From the NCBI GenBank assembly GCA_015039465.1, contig MU130362.1, forward strand, positions 554,136 to 596,154: a stretch of DNA of 42,019 nucleotides, in the 5' to 3' direction. A program made the translations under genes and the position numbers. Each line of letters starts with the position of its first letter. Position 1 is the first letter of the stretch. Source of the DNA: Phlegmacium glaucopus (taxonomy: Eukaryota; Basidiomycota; Agaricomycetes; Agaricales; Cortinariaceae). Shown one piece after another: positions 1-9,569 of the stretch. The notes below the pieces were generated by a model. That model searched no databases, had not been told where the DNA came from, and saw nothing but the letters and a program-made list of their open reading frames with translations.

Positions 1-123
1 CATTTAAGTAAAGAAATAGCAGATATTGAAAAGGTTGTGACTAGGTTATCAACTTTTCGCGGCCTTTATACACCCGGACACGTTATCAAAAAGCTCGCCG
101 ACCACTTCAACGGAGTTCCATAA
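1..123 (+). CDS. C-terminal end of an unidentified protein (partial)
   Basis: The frame beginning at base 1 is open for 40 codons and ends with TAA at 121-123. Its composition (alternating charged and hydrophobic residues, ending in HFNGVP) looks protein-like. The start lies outside the window and no family is recognised. It could also be a chance open stretch at the window edge. Confidence 0.3.
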   Translation, partial: HLSKEIADIEKVVTRLSTFRGLYTPGHVIKKLADHFNGVP

Positions 124-914
124 CTAAGAACTTATGTAGCTACCGTCGTGCGAGAACACGTAATATCTAGGCCCAGTCGGCTGGTCTACCTACTGGTCTA
201 TATCACGCTCATTTTTACCGTAGGTAGTCTTAAGGTCGTGTTGTTCTTCTCTTCCCTTCTACTGTTCTCTTCAATTCTTTTCTGGGCACTACGACCACAC
301 ACGGTGTACCATTTGTACACAGACGGTTGTACGCAGGCTGTACACAACGGCTAATAGAGTAGGTAGCCACCTGGAACACAAGAAATGTAAAACAAGAAAA
401 TTACAGACGGTAGTACTCAAGTGTATTTCCGGTATTTGCGTTTGCCCCCTTCTTAGGGTACTAGCTCCCCCTAGGGCTGAACCGAGTCCGTCAATGTGCA
501 GTTTGTTAAAGTCTTTGTGCATCACTGCCGTGATGTCAAGTCTCCGCCCACACCCATAGCTATCTACGTGGTTGACTGTTCCATTGATGGCAACTCTTTC
601 TCCACCTTCAGGGGTGTTACCTAATACTCGGCCGTGTATATAGGGGTGGAGGATGGCTTCCTTGTGTAAGTATAGCTCATACGTATATGGACTTAGTTCG
701 TAGGGCATAAGTACATAAATGTAAGTGTCTTTGTTTCCCTAATGGACCTCGTTATGCAGTTGGCATATCTGTTAAACAACCGGCGGACAGAGTCGGCTGA
801 ACGGTGGTAGGTTGGACATTGTCATGGAACTAAGTGTCAACATTCATCGTTGTGTGAATCTAGGAACTCATCAGCTGGCTCCGCAATGTATGGGGTCCAC
901 AAAGAAAGATCCCA
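124..914. other. Spacer without a supported gene
   Basis: The longest open frame here runs from 708 to 289 on the minus strand (139 codons). It has no recognisable motif, signal peptide or neighbour-supported splicing, so it is left uncalled. The first GCCGG-type motifs of the region to the right appear near 770-805. Confidence 0.4.
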
Positions 915-2628
915 ATGACACAAGGCAGCCGTTACCGGCTTACTGATGTCCTTTGGTGGACAAGGCAAGGTGAGGTGTTTAAGGAGATTGCATTGATGAT
1001 GGACCTGGTGTCGGTGAATACGAACACACCAGGATGGTTACAGCATCACACGAGAGCTGCCAGGAATCTTCTTGACAAAATGACAGAGGGGGAGAGAGTT
1101 AAGCTCAGAAGTGAGGCTGATAGAATGTCCCGCGAGGGATTACCACAGGAGATTCAACGAAAGTGAGTGTGCCGGTGCCGGTGCTGGTGCCAGTGTGCTA
1201 ACAGGCCTCCAACGCATTTGTTCCAGATTCGTGGAAGAAAAATGGTACTCGCGGTTCACGAAGAGTTTGAGGGGATCGTACAATGAAATGGGCCTGGTTT
1301 CATTCTCTGTCGTCGTGTACACCTGTAAGAGTGGGCAGTTAGCCATTGATATGTAAGTGCTGGCTTGGTCTTTGCCAGCGCTCCTTACTGAAGGTATTCA
1401 GTCATGACAAAATTGCCAATATTCTTGGTGTCCCTGCAAAGGCGTTTGAGGATACATATCCTGAGAGTGCCATGGAGATTAAACGACCAATCTTCGAGTA
1501 CATCAAGACTCTCCGTGCACAGAAATCAAGATGTGCCGGCGCCGGTGCCGGGCCTACCAGCCAAGATATCCTCGCAGTAAACATAGATGCTGAAGGATTC
1601 CCGGTTGCGCCGTCCCCAGTGTCCTGGGAAAAGATAAGCAAGGATGATCTGGAGCGAATGTATCGCACATACATGACCCTCCATTATTGTATGTTTGAAT
1701 GCACATGCCACATTCAGAATTTTGACTCCTGATAGGGCTAGCCTCCAGAGACCCGGAGCGTCAGACACCGTTTACGAGGATCTCGGCAAAACAATCGGAC
1801 TTCATACAAGCAAAATATATCCCACGTGGTATCACACTGAACGACCCCCGAGCAATGAAGCGTGAAGCAATGATACAATTCTTTCAACATGTTGTGGCAA
1901 GACAGGAATCGCACGGCAATCAGGACACATTCCGATTCAAGGCAATACTATCCAGCTGTAAAAAAGGTACCCTTCACGATGCAAAGTATTTTGATGCCAA
2001 TGCCGGTGTCGATGAGCCGGCACCGGCACCAGCACCTCGTAGGAAGAAAAAGGCTCCAAAAGCAACACATGACACTGTGATTGCCGATTTGAATTGTCAA
2101 GAAATGGCACAAGATATTCAGTATTCCGTCACTGACAATGATCCAATGATGACGTTCTCAGACAACCCAGTCATCATGGACCAACCACAGGCACTGCTGA
2201 GTCTCATTTTAGACCCAGCATACAACTTTGACCACCCATTTGACCTCGATCCATCCCTGGACCCTTCACTGTGTCCAGGTCTATTCATGGAGAGTCTATC
2301 ATCGACAGGTCTAGCTTCGGCACCAGCATTCAACTCAGAACTCTGCCAAGGTTGGATACCGGCACCGGCATGCTCGGCAATCAACCCACAGTCCCTATCA
2401 GAAACAACACAATTAGACCCAGTATCTCCATGGGTCCCAGCAGTGATCACAACAGAACCACTAGTATTTGCACCGGCACCGGCACCAGCGGCAGTAAATA
2501 CAACCCAAACGGTGAATCTGCTCCCAGTCCACCCAGCTGTGTCACCAAGGCGTAAAGGAAAGAATGCCGAAACATTAGCACGAGAGGAGGCTCAGAAATA
2601 TGGGGCAACCGGCAAACGTCGGCGTTAA
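915..2628 (+). CDS. Unnamed protein with AG/PA-dipeptide tracts (gene 1 of the GCCGG region)
   Basis: Four exons can be joined in frame (about 915-1162, 1227-1352, 1402-1688, 1736-2628) with introns of 47-64 nt. They give about 517 residues. I do not recognise the family. The middle part (FVEEKWYSRF, then HDKIANILGVPAKAFEDTYP) looks like a folded domain. The last 250 residues are low complexity, with PAPAPAP blocks, an RRKKK basic patch that could be a nuclear signal, and a basic C-terminus (GKRRR). The dipeptide tracts come from one DNA motif: read in one orientation it gives CAGAGAG in exon 3, in the other PAPAPA in exon 4, and it also fills intron 1. That suggests a constraint on the DNA rather than the protein. 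No disruption was seen. The function is unknown; a role as an accessory gene of a mobile element is an inference from the neighbourhood. Confidence 0.6.
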
Positions 2629-4519
2629 GTCATCCGGCACCAGTGATTTATTTAGTCTGGTTAACCCGGCAGCCTGTAATGTTGACCTGCAACTGATCAA
2701 AAAACAAATTTTCATTGCTATATATATTATGGGCGTTACCCAACAATGAAAGAACACAAAAATCTATGTACGTGGAAAGAATGCAAAAAAAAATTATCCC
2801 GTGTAGCAGCGACAAAAAAAAGAGGGCCCATCACCCCTGCCTTTGTTTCTTGGTAGCCGGCTCTGGTAGAGAGTCATCACCAATGCATTTGTTCGAGGTC
2901 GGTGTTAGATGTGGAGACCGGCAGAGGTCTGACCTGTCAATGGCAGGGGATTGAGAACGAGACCTGGTGGCCGTAGTAGATGGAGAGGCCGGAGGGCGGG
3001 AAATATCGGCCATTGAGGGGAGAACCGGCACCTGTAGGAGGGTGGTTGCCGTGTAGTTGGCGGCCTCTTGAGATGTGCTGGGTGTAGGAGGAAGCAGCTG
3101 GACACTTGGCATGTCCACTGTGGCCGGGGTAGAGGGGATGAGGGGTGGAGGCAACACGGTGGAAGAGGGGGGAGCTGGGAGGACCTCTGGAGCTGGTTCT
3201 AATGATGGGGGCATTGCTTGAGCGTTCGCAACATTGGTAGGCCCCGGCATCTCTTCAGGAGCCGGCATTTCTGCAGGAGTCGGCATCTCTTGAGGAGCCG
3301 GCATCTCTTCACAAGCCAGCATCTCTTGAGGAGCCGGCATCTCATCAGGAGCCGGCATTGCTTCAGGAGCCGCTTCAGGAGCCGGCAGGAGTGCCAGAGT
3401 GCCAGGAGCCGGCATATCAGCAGCCAGCTCCGGTTCCGGCATGACTCTGGCAGCCGGCATATCTTGCACAGCAGCTGGCATATCTTGAATGGCTGGAACT
3501 TGTGGGGCCGGGGTTGACGCAGGCGTCCGTTGCTCTGGTGTTGTGTTTGAAGGACCGGCAACTGCCAGTGCTGGCAGATCAACCGGCTCCCTCGACACTC
3601 TTGCTGGGTGCATCTCTGTGTGGACCAGGGCCTTGATGAGCGCTTCTGCTCTTGCGAGGCGATGCTGGAGCTCTCCAATGAGAATCTCCTGAGCCTCCAC
3701 TCTTTCCCTCAAAACCATCACCTCTCCTTCTGCGGTCACATTCTTTTGCAACCAAGTGTCGACCAAGGTGTCCGATTGGTCCATCCTGTCCTCCACCCCT
3801 TCCATATCATCTGCTACCACAGCGATTTCATGCCAAACACCGGCAATGACAGAATCCACATACGCCGTGATATCTAGGAATGTAATTTATCAATATATTC
3901 GCAAAATGTTCATAAAATGTACCATCCTCCCTGTCCAACTCTGCGAAGGTCCGTTTCTTGGAGGGGCGGTGGTCCACCTCGTCATCATCTGAGATGACCA
4001 TGAGATCACTCTTGATGACCTTTTTCTTTTTGTTGCTGGGGGCCGGGGCAGGTTGACGCTTTGCAGGTGCCGGTTTCTTAGTGGGTGCCGGTTCTTTCTT
4101 GACGGTTGCCGGCTCTTTCTTGACCGGTGCCGGCTTCTTGAGGTCTTTACGGTCCCCCACCCTTTCCAATTGGAATTCCTTGGAATCCTTTGGAATCCCT
4201 TGGAATTCCTTAGGATTCCAAGGAATTCCTCGGAATTCCAATTGGAAGAATTTAGTACTGTGTCTCACTGTAAAGTCATGTATTCTCGGAATTTCTTTCC
4301 AATCCCATTCCAAGCTTTCCAGTAGAAATCCAGTTTCCAATTGGAATCCTTGGAATTCCTTGGAATCACCAAGGGATCTTTCCAATTGGAATCCAATGGT
4401 TCCAAGGATTCCAAATGTTCCAATTGCAAATATTCCAAGTATTCCAAGTGTTTCCAAGAATTCCAATTGCCAACTTCCTAATCAAGTAATTAATCACCTG
4501 ACTTGTAGCATATGACAAA

Positions 4520-4620
4520 TAAAAGAATACCAGTAAGGAGGATTGAACCAAAGACCTTGAGAAAGGTCATGTGACATAATTCCCACACTGCATCAGTGAT
4601 CTACCAACTGCACCATCATT
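4520..4620 (-). repeat. tRNA-derived module with Pol III boxes, left arm
   Basis: On the minus strand an A box (TGGTGCAGTTGG, 4615-4604) and a B box (GGTTCAATCC, 4549-4540) match the Pol III consensus and lie about 55 nt apart, followed by an AATAAAAG/CTTTTATT stretch. A clean cloverleaf could not be folded by eye, so this reads as a tRNA-derived, SINE-like head rather than a functional tRNA. Confidence 0.55.
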
Positions 4621-5317
4621 GCTTGTATATATATAAAAACTAATGGTTATATATACCCCTCCCACCTGACTAAATAATATATTCTGGCACTTGTTGAAGG
4701 GCTACTACCATGTATTATATACCAAAATGTTCAGAAAAATGAGGGGAATCCATTGGTAATAAAATCGCGATGTTATGCGCACTTTTATATGCAGTTATAT
4801 GCGAAATACTGCAGAATATACAGTAAAATAATGCGCTCTATGCTTATAAGTGAGCCGAACATGACGCACCTTATACCGATATAATCGTGCTACTAACTGC
4901 TTTGAGAATATATCCATACTATTAGTGCATGGGCCATGTCTGGTGCGTGTTTTTACACATTTTATATGTTTTAATATGTGTAAAAGGGCTTATATTCCCG
5001 ACATGGCTCATAGTATGTGATTTATATATCTTCTGGCAGCTGTTATTAGTACGATTCTATCGGTATATGGTGCGTCATGTTCGGCTCATTTATAAGCATA
5101 GAGCGCATTATTTTACTGTATATTCTGCAGTATTTCGCATATAACTGCATATAAAAGTGCGCATCACATCGCTATTTTATTACCAATGGATTCCCCTCAT
5201 TTTTATGAACATTTTGGTATATAATACATGGTAGTAGCCCTTCAGCAAGTGCCAGAATATATTATTTAGTCAGGTGGGAGGGGTATATATAACCATTAGT
5301 TTTTATATATATACAAG

Positions 5318-5425
5318 CAATGATGGTGCAGTTGGTAGATCACTGATGCAGTGTGGGAATTATGTCACATGACCTTTCTCAAGGTCTTTGGTTCAATCCT
5401 CCTTACTGGTATTCTTTTATTTGTC
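5318..5425 (+). repeat. tRNA-derived module with Pol III boxes, right arm
   Basis: This is the mirror copy of the left-arm module. The A box TGGTGCAGTTGG is at 5324-5335 and the B box GGTTCAATCC at 5390-5399, with a CTTTTATTT run at about 5414 that could end Pol III transcription. It points away from the palindrome centre, so the two modules are divergent. Confidence 0.55.
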
Positions 5426-7093
5426 ATATGCTACAAGTCAGGTGATTAATTACTTGATTAGGAAGTTGGCAATTGGAATTCTTGGAAACACTTGGAATCC
5501 TTTGGAACATTTGGAATTCCTTGGAAACATTTGGAAACATTTGGAATTCCTTGGAAACATTTGGAATTCCTTGGAAACAGTTGGAATGAAATTGGAAATA
5601 ATCTTGGAAACAATTGGAATTACTTGGAAACATTGGAAACATTTGGAATTCCTTGGAAACATCTTGGAAACAATTGGAATTATTTGGAATTCCAAGGACT
5701 TCCAAGGATTCCAAGGATTCCAAATGTTTCCAAGGAATTCCAATTGGAAAGGGTGGGGGACCGTAAAGTATTGGGCTTCTTGGAGTGACTCGGCATGGCT
5801 GCAGGTGCCGGTTTCTTCAAGGGACCCGGCGTGGCTGGAGGTGCCGGCTTCTTGACAGGTGCCGGCTTCTTCACTGGAGCTGGTGCCGGCACGATCACCC
5901 TCACCTGCTATTTCTCTCCCTCATCATCTACCGGATCGCACCTCATCTTCACTGTTGCACAGAACACGCATGCCGTGCCTGACCCTCCCTGCTCATAACA
6001 AGTCCTGCCGGACTTCACGCATCTCCGGCATGGTGGCTGTTGACGTCGACCATTGGTGAACGGTACTGCCCTTTTCTTCTCTACTGGGCTTGCCAGACGG
6101 ACAACCTTCACTCTTGGTTCATCATCTTCACTCCACTCATCCACATAGTCCTCCTCACTTTCCTCCACCGGTGCAACCATTTTGCCCTTGCCTTTGTCTT
6201 GTGGAGGGGCATGCTTGAATGAACCGGCAACCGGCACTCCGGTTACTGGTGCCGGTGAAGGAGCCGGTCGAGTGGATGGACCAGCAACGGGTGGGTCTGC
6301 GGCCCATTTTTGCCCTGAGGATGGACCGGCAACAGGGACCTCTCGTGTGACTGGTCGCAGAACCGGCACTGGCACTGGCGCGGGGACTTTTGGTTGAGGG
6401 GGGGATGACGGAGGGGAGGGAGATGGAATGGCGTCTTTTGAGGGGCCACTAGCCACCATGACCTGCAATGGCCGAGCTGGAGGTGCTTTGGGGCGTACTG
6501 CCGGTGCCGTGCCGGGAGCTTGATGGTGGTTGGGGTGTTTCTTGTCGAAGTCTTCCAAGACTGACCTTTGCCTTTCCCAAAACTCCTTGTTGAGCTGTCC
6601 TTGGGCCCTCGCTCGATGCCAGTTTTCGGTTAAAGGCCATAGGAATCTTGGCACCAAGAACTCCCGTTGGAGCTCCGGAGCATCCCGCGTCTCCCTGGTC
6701 ACTCGCATTAAGGCATTCTGTGATGCTATTTAACACATACATTGACTTGTCAGATGACGAGACTTACTAGGTTAGGGCGTTCTCTGGGGAACACTGTGTC
6801 AATTGTGCCGTTCGCGACGGCATCCCGGACAATGGCATCAAGGTCGTCAATGAGAGCTCGGATAAGGGTTTTGGTGTAAGCAGACATGTATAGTGTAGAG
6901 TGGTGGCAGTGACAATAGCTAGATGAATACTAAGTAAAGAACATTAGTACACGCCGGCAGGTGTGCTGTCGGCACTCACCTGGTTGTCGACAGGAAAAAA
7001 AAAGGGGAAGATCAACAAACGTTTGATGAACTTACAAATATAAACATACAAAGATAAACAAATATAGGCACGTCAACAATCACCAAACACGTG

Positions 7094-7930
7094 ATGTTTC
7101 ATCGTCTCACACTGATGTCTCACACTAATACATCTAACCAGCAACCCTCAATTGTTGATCAACCCCCGGAGAGTGAACATAGCTGGATCCCGGATGGATG
7201 TGTGATCTTGGTCGGCCCAGATGGGAAAAGATATGTGGTGCCGGCATTCATGGGACCGGCAATGCGTCAGGCATTTGAGGGACAGAAGAAGAAAGATTTA
7301 ATGACTTTTGGTGCTTCGGGAACGGTGAGTCTCTTCATGTGTCCGGCATGCCTCTTTTCCTCATATTTGCCAGCACCACATTCTGGCATATATTTCTCTT
7401 CATACTTGTGAGCATGATCACTGTCATTGCCGCCATCTTCTATGCTGGTATGTTCTGTGCCAGCCGGCACTATCTCAGGTGCACTGGTCGGCATCAATGC
7501 TACCAGCATACTCACTGGCTCTGCCAACCTCTGATCTCACTCACGCTGACTATCCCCTGCAGGATCATAAATTTAACAGCCCTCTTTTTGATATCATTGG
7601 AGAAGGAAAGGTAATGGCACTGACTGTTCCTGTGAGTGTAATTTGAAGGTCATGCCAGTGTGGCTAACATATTTCTAGGGATCAAGTGATCGTGAACGTC
7701 TCTCGGCACATAGCAAGGTGCTGGTACTACAAGAGACCCTTGGAATATCATACAAGGATGCTGCCCATCGTTTGTACATGGCAGAGCTCAAGAGAGTTAA
7801 AACAGATCAGAAGATGTACAAGGCCTTCGTAACTTTGCAAGGATCAACGGAGAAGACCCTTGCAATGGCTTACAAGTCGGTCAAGATCATTGAAAGCACT
7901 GCCCCACATGATGGCCCTGGCAGTAGTTAA
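7094..7930 (+). CDS. Small unnamed protein with YVVPxFMxPA and SYKDAAHRLYMAE motifs (gene 3)
   Basis: Three exons (about 7094-7324, 7563-7610, 7679-7930) join in phase 0 to give 176 residues. ATG 7115 is an alternative start. The N-terminal half holds VGPDGKRYVVPAFMGPA and the C-terminal half DRERLSAHSKVLVLQETLG, then SYKDAAHRLYMAELK, a probable helical region. I recall similar unnamed proteins from Agaricales genomes, but no function is established. The first intron is unusually long (238 nt) and is itself rich in GCCGGY/CCAGCA motifs. This links the gene to the motif field around it. The frame is intact. Confidence 0.6.
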
Positions 7931-8665
7931 AGTATAAATTAGACATTGCATTGTTTGTACCCAATAGCTAGTCTATGTGATTCAATTGTGGACAGTGCTG
8001 GTTGATAAATGCCGGTTGATATAAATATTGCCGGCATACACAATGAGGATTGACACACCAATGCCGTCTAGTCTGGGTTGATTCTTGCAATGCTAGTTAG
8101 TCTGACGTGCTGGTTCATATTGTGCCAGTTGGCAGTGTGATGCAGTAGTTTGTACTACCGTAGAAATAGGTATTATATATTAATGCGAGAGGTCAAGGAC
8201 TCCGTCCTCGAATGTTTCAAGCAGCAAGAGTTTTCGGGATGAATTGTTTTGAGTTTCTGAATTACTAGCACAAGCTCCTTTCGGTAACGGACTTTCGTTA
8301 CTCCGAAATAGACTACCTGTGTTTTGTAAATAGAAATAAAAGTAGAACTCGTGTCTGAGCTCTTTGAGAATGAATTTTACGGGGGAGTATTCAACTGATT
8401 TATTACGGTACAAAAGTCCAGTATTTAAGTAAATAGGACGATGAGAGAAAATGTGTGTGGCATACACTAAATATAACATGCTTCGTTGGGCCGCCTGGTG
8501 GCCCTATCCCATTCTGGTAATATATTATGGGTCCATTGTTCAATCGTAAGGGAATTACTTTCCTTACAGCAGTGCTCAGATATATTCCCGGCTTACACAA
8601 AACATAGATACTGGCAATTTTGATTAACCCTTTTAATGCCAGGCTCTCTTGATTGCTGCTTCATA

Positions 8666-8790
8666 TTAATGTACTATTCCCAGCTTATACCAACAGCACC
8701 GCCTATTGATACTACAATCTGGACTGCCCGTTTATCACAGCTCTGTGGGTCATAGCCGGTTCATATATGTAATGCCGGCTCATCCACACC
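8666..8790 (+). repeat. Direct repeat, copy 1
   Basis: It begins TTAATGTACTATTCCCAGC and contains CTGGACTGCCCGTTTATCA and GCCGGTTCATATATGTAATG. A second copy with small indels starts 330 bp downstream. Confidence 0.75.
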
Positions 8791-8991
8791 TGCCGGTCAA
8801 GTGTGCCAGTTCAGACAATCTGCCGGGTCAGACAATCTGCCGGTTCAGACTGCCGGTTCAGACTGTCCCAGTTGAGACATTCCTGCTAGTCACTGGCAGT
8901 GCTAATTAATGCCGGGCTGTCTTGAGTCCTTAACATCAGTCTATATCACTGGCCATAGCCAGGTCATGAGTATTACCATCTGATATCTATT

Positions 8992-9113
8992 TAATGTACT
9001 ATTCCCAGCTTATACCAGCAGTAGTACCCCCAGTCTGGACTGCCCGTTTATCATCGGCTCTGTGGGTCAGCCGGTTCATATATGTAATGCCGGCCCATCC
9101 ATAGAGGTGCCGG
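8992..9113 (+). repeat. Direct repeat, copy 2
   Basis: Second copy of the unit at 8666, about 90 percent alike by eye. The pair suggests local duplication inside the motif field. Confidence 0.75.
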
Positions 9114-9569
9114 CCTGTTCAGATACCGGCATTGCCATTTCATACCCTGCATTCCTGATCCTGGAGTGCCGGTTCATACCTACTGCCTCTACCCCAGGAG
9201 TACAAGTCCCTGTTCATCCCAGCAACAGCTGGTTGATCTGAGCATCACCCGGTCATAGATGGCCAACTATCACCAGTTGAAAACACTCCTGCCAGCTCAT
9301 ACACCCTACCAAAACACATCGGTTGACAGCACCCGGCCATGCTGATAGACCTGCCCAGCATCATCTAGTGCCGTAGGTATTCCGTGAATCCGTATCTTTC
9401 ATCAGGAAATGTCACAATTCCGTGGATGACATGGTGTGACTTCAGCGACATTGCTCACATCATGGCTTCACCTGAAGGCACCAATGTTGTGAATGTCGGT
9501 CAAGAGGCTTGAAGTCCTTTAAGTTGCAATGTCCTGAAGAAGGCAAATTAGGGTATGAAATTATATCAT

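Larger units (their letters stand above)
4145..5768. mobile_element. 1.6-kb foldback element (near-perfect palindrome)
   Basis: The sequence from CTTTACGGTCCCCCACCC at 4145 is mirrored by its complement ending at 5768. Matching continues with few mismatches to the centre near 4957, so the whole element is two arms of about 800 bp. Each arm, from outside in, has a tract of TTGGAATTCC-like units, a tRNA-like module, and AT-rich sequence. The arms differ by small indels and substitutions. It carries no open frame of its own. It interrupts the PAP-repeat part of the minus-strand gene at 6887-2831. Similar GGCTTCTTG strings flank both ends, but the host repeat is rich in that string, so a target duplication cannot be assigned. 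The TTGGAATTCC tracts also differ in copy number between arms. Confidence 0.85.
2831..6887 (-). pseudogene. Zn2Cys6-cluster, Pro-Ala-rich, coiled-coil protein gene, broken (gene 2)
   Basis: The minus-strand gene starts at 6887 (MSAYTKTLIR). A 50-nt intron follows near 6718-6768, then a long exon. Around 5925-6030 it has cysteines spaced C-x2-C-x6-C-x9-C-x2-C-x6-C, the exact spacing of Gal4-type Zn2Cys6 DNA-binding clusters. A TAG at 5908-5910 follows, but the same frame continues with PAPAPVKKPAP repeats until the palindrome at 5768. Beyond the palindrome (below 4145) the KKPAP repeats resume, with a basic KKKKVIK patch and an acidic stretch. An intron near 3870-3918 leads to a last exon with a heptad-like region (VLRERVEAQEILIGELQHRL) and MPAPEEMPAP repeats, ending at 2831. 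The palindrome and TAG both break the frame. A 27-nt GT-AG pair spans the TAG but is too short for a credible intron. The DNA-binding role is inferred from the cysteine spacing. Confidence 0.6.
740..9360. repeat. Dispersed GCCGGY motif field
   Basis: The hexamer GCCGGC/GCCGGT, usually within GCCGGCACC or TGCCGGTTCATA, recurs dozens of times on both strands between about 770 and 9350. It occurs in exons of both coding strands, in introns (1165-1226, 7325-7562) and in spacer DNA. It is rare in the remaining 33 kb. The distribution ends just before the Plavaka transposon at 9400. Confidence 0.75.
7931..9399. other. Non-coding, motif-rich spacer
   Basis: No open frame is supported here. The 7960-8130 and 8690-9360 parts are dense in TGCCGGTTSAT-type units, many with CCAGTT or CTGGTT variants. 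The 8165-8630 part lacks the motif and has AT-rich, LTR-like composition (possible polyadenylation signal AATAAA on the minus strand), but no TG...CA ends with a target duplication could be fixed. Confidence 0.5.

Noticed and set aside
148..354. 68-codon frame with hydrophobic stretches
   Set aside because: Short, isolated and without supporting context; probably chance.
289..708. 139-codon minus-strand open frame
   Set aside because: No motif, homologue or splice support; length is within chance for this composition.
3199..3678. Leu/Arg/Cys-rich 159-codon frame overlapping gene 2
   Set aside because: It is the shifted reading of the MPAPEEMPAP repeat; the coding frame of gene 2 explains it.
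5388..5855. Frames rich in W, N and L within the palindrome
   Set aside because: They are translations of the TTGGAATTCC repeat and have no stop for that reason alone.
8165..8630. Possible solo LTR on the minus strand
   Set aside because: Composition and a polyadenylation-like signal fit, and ATTAATG occurs on both sides, but no TG...CA ends paired with that duplication could be found.
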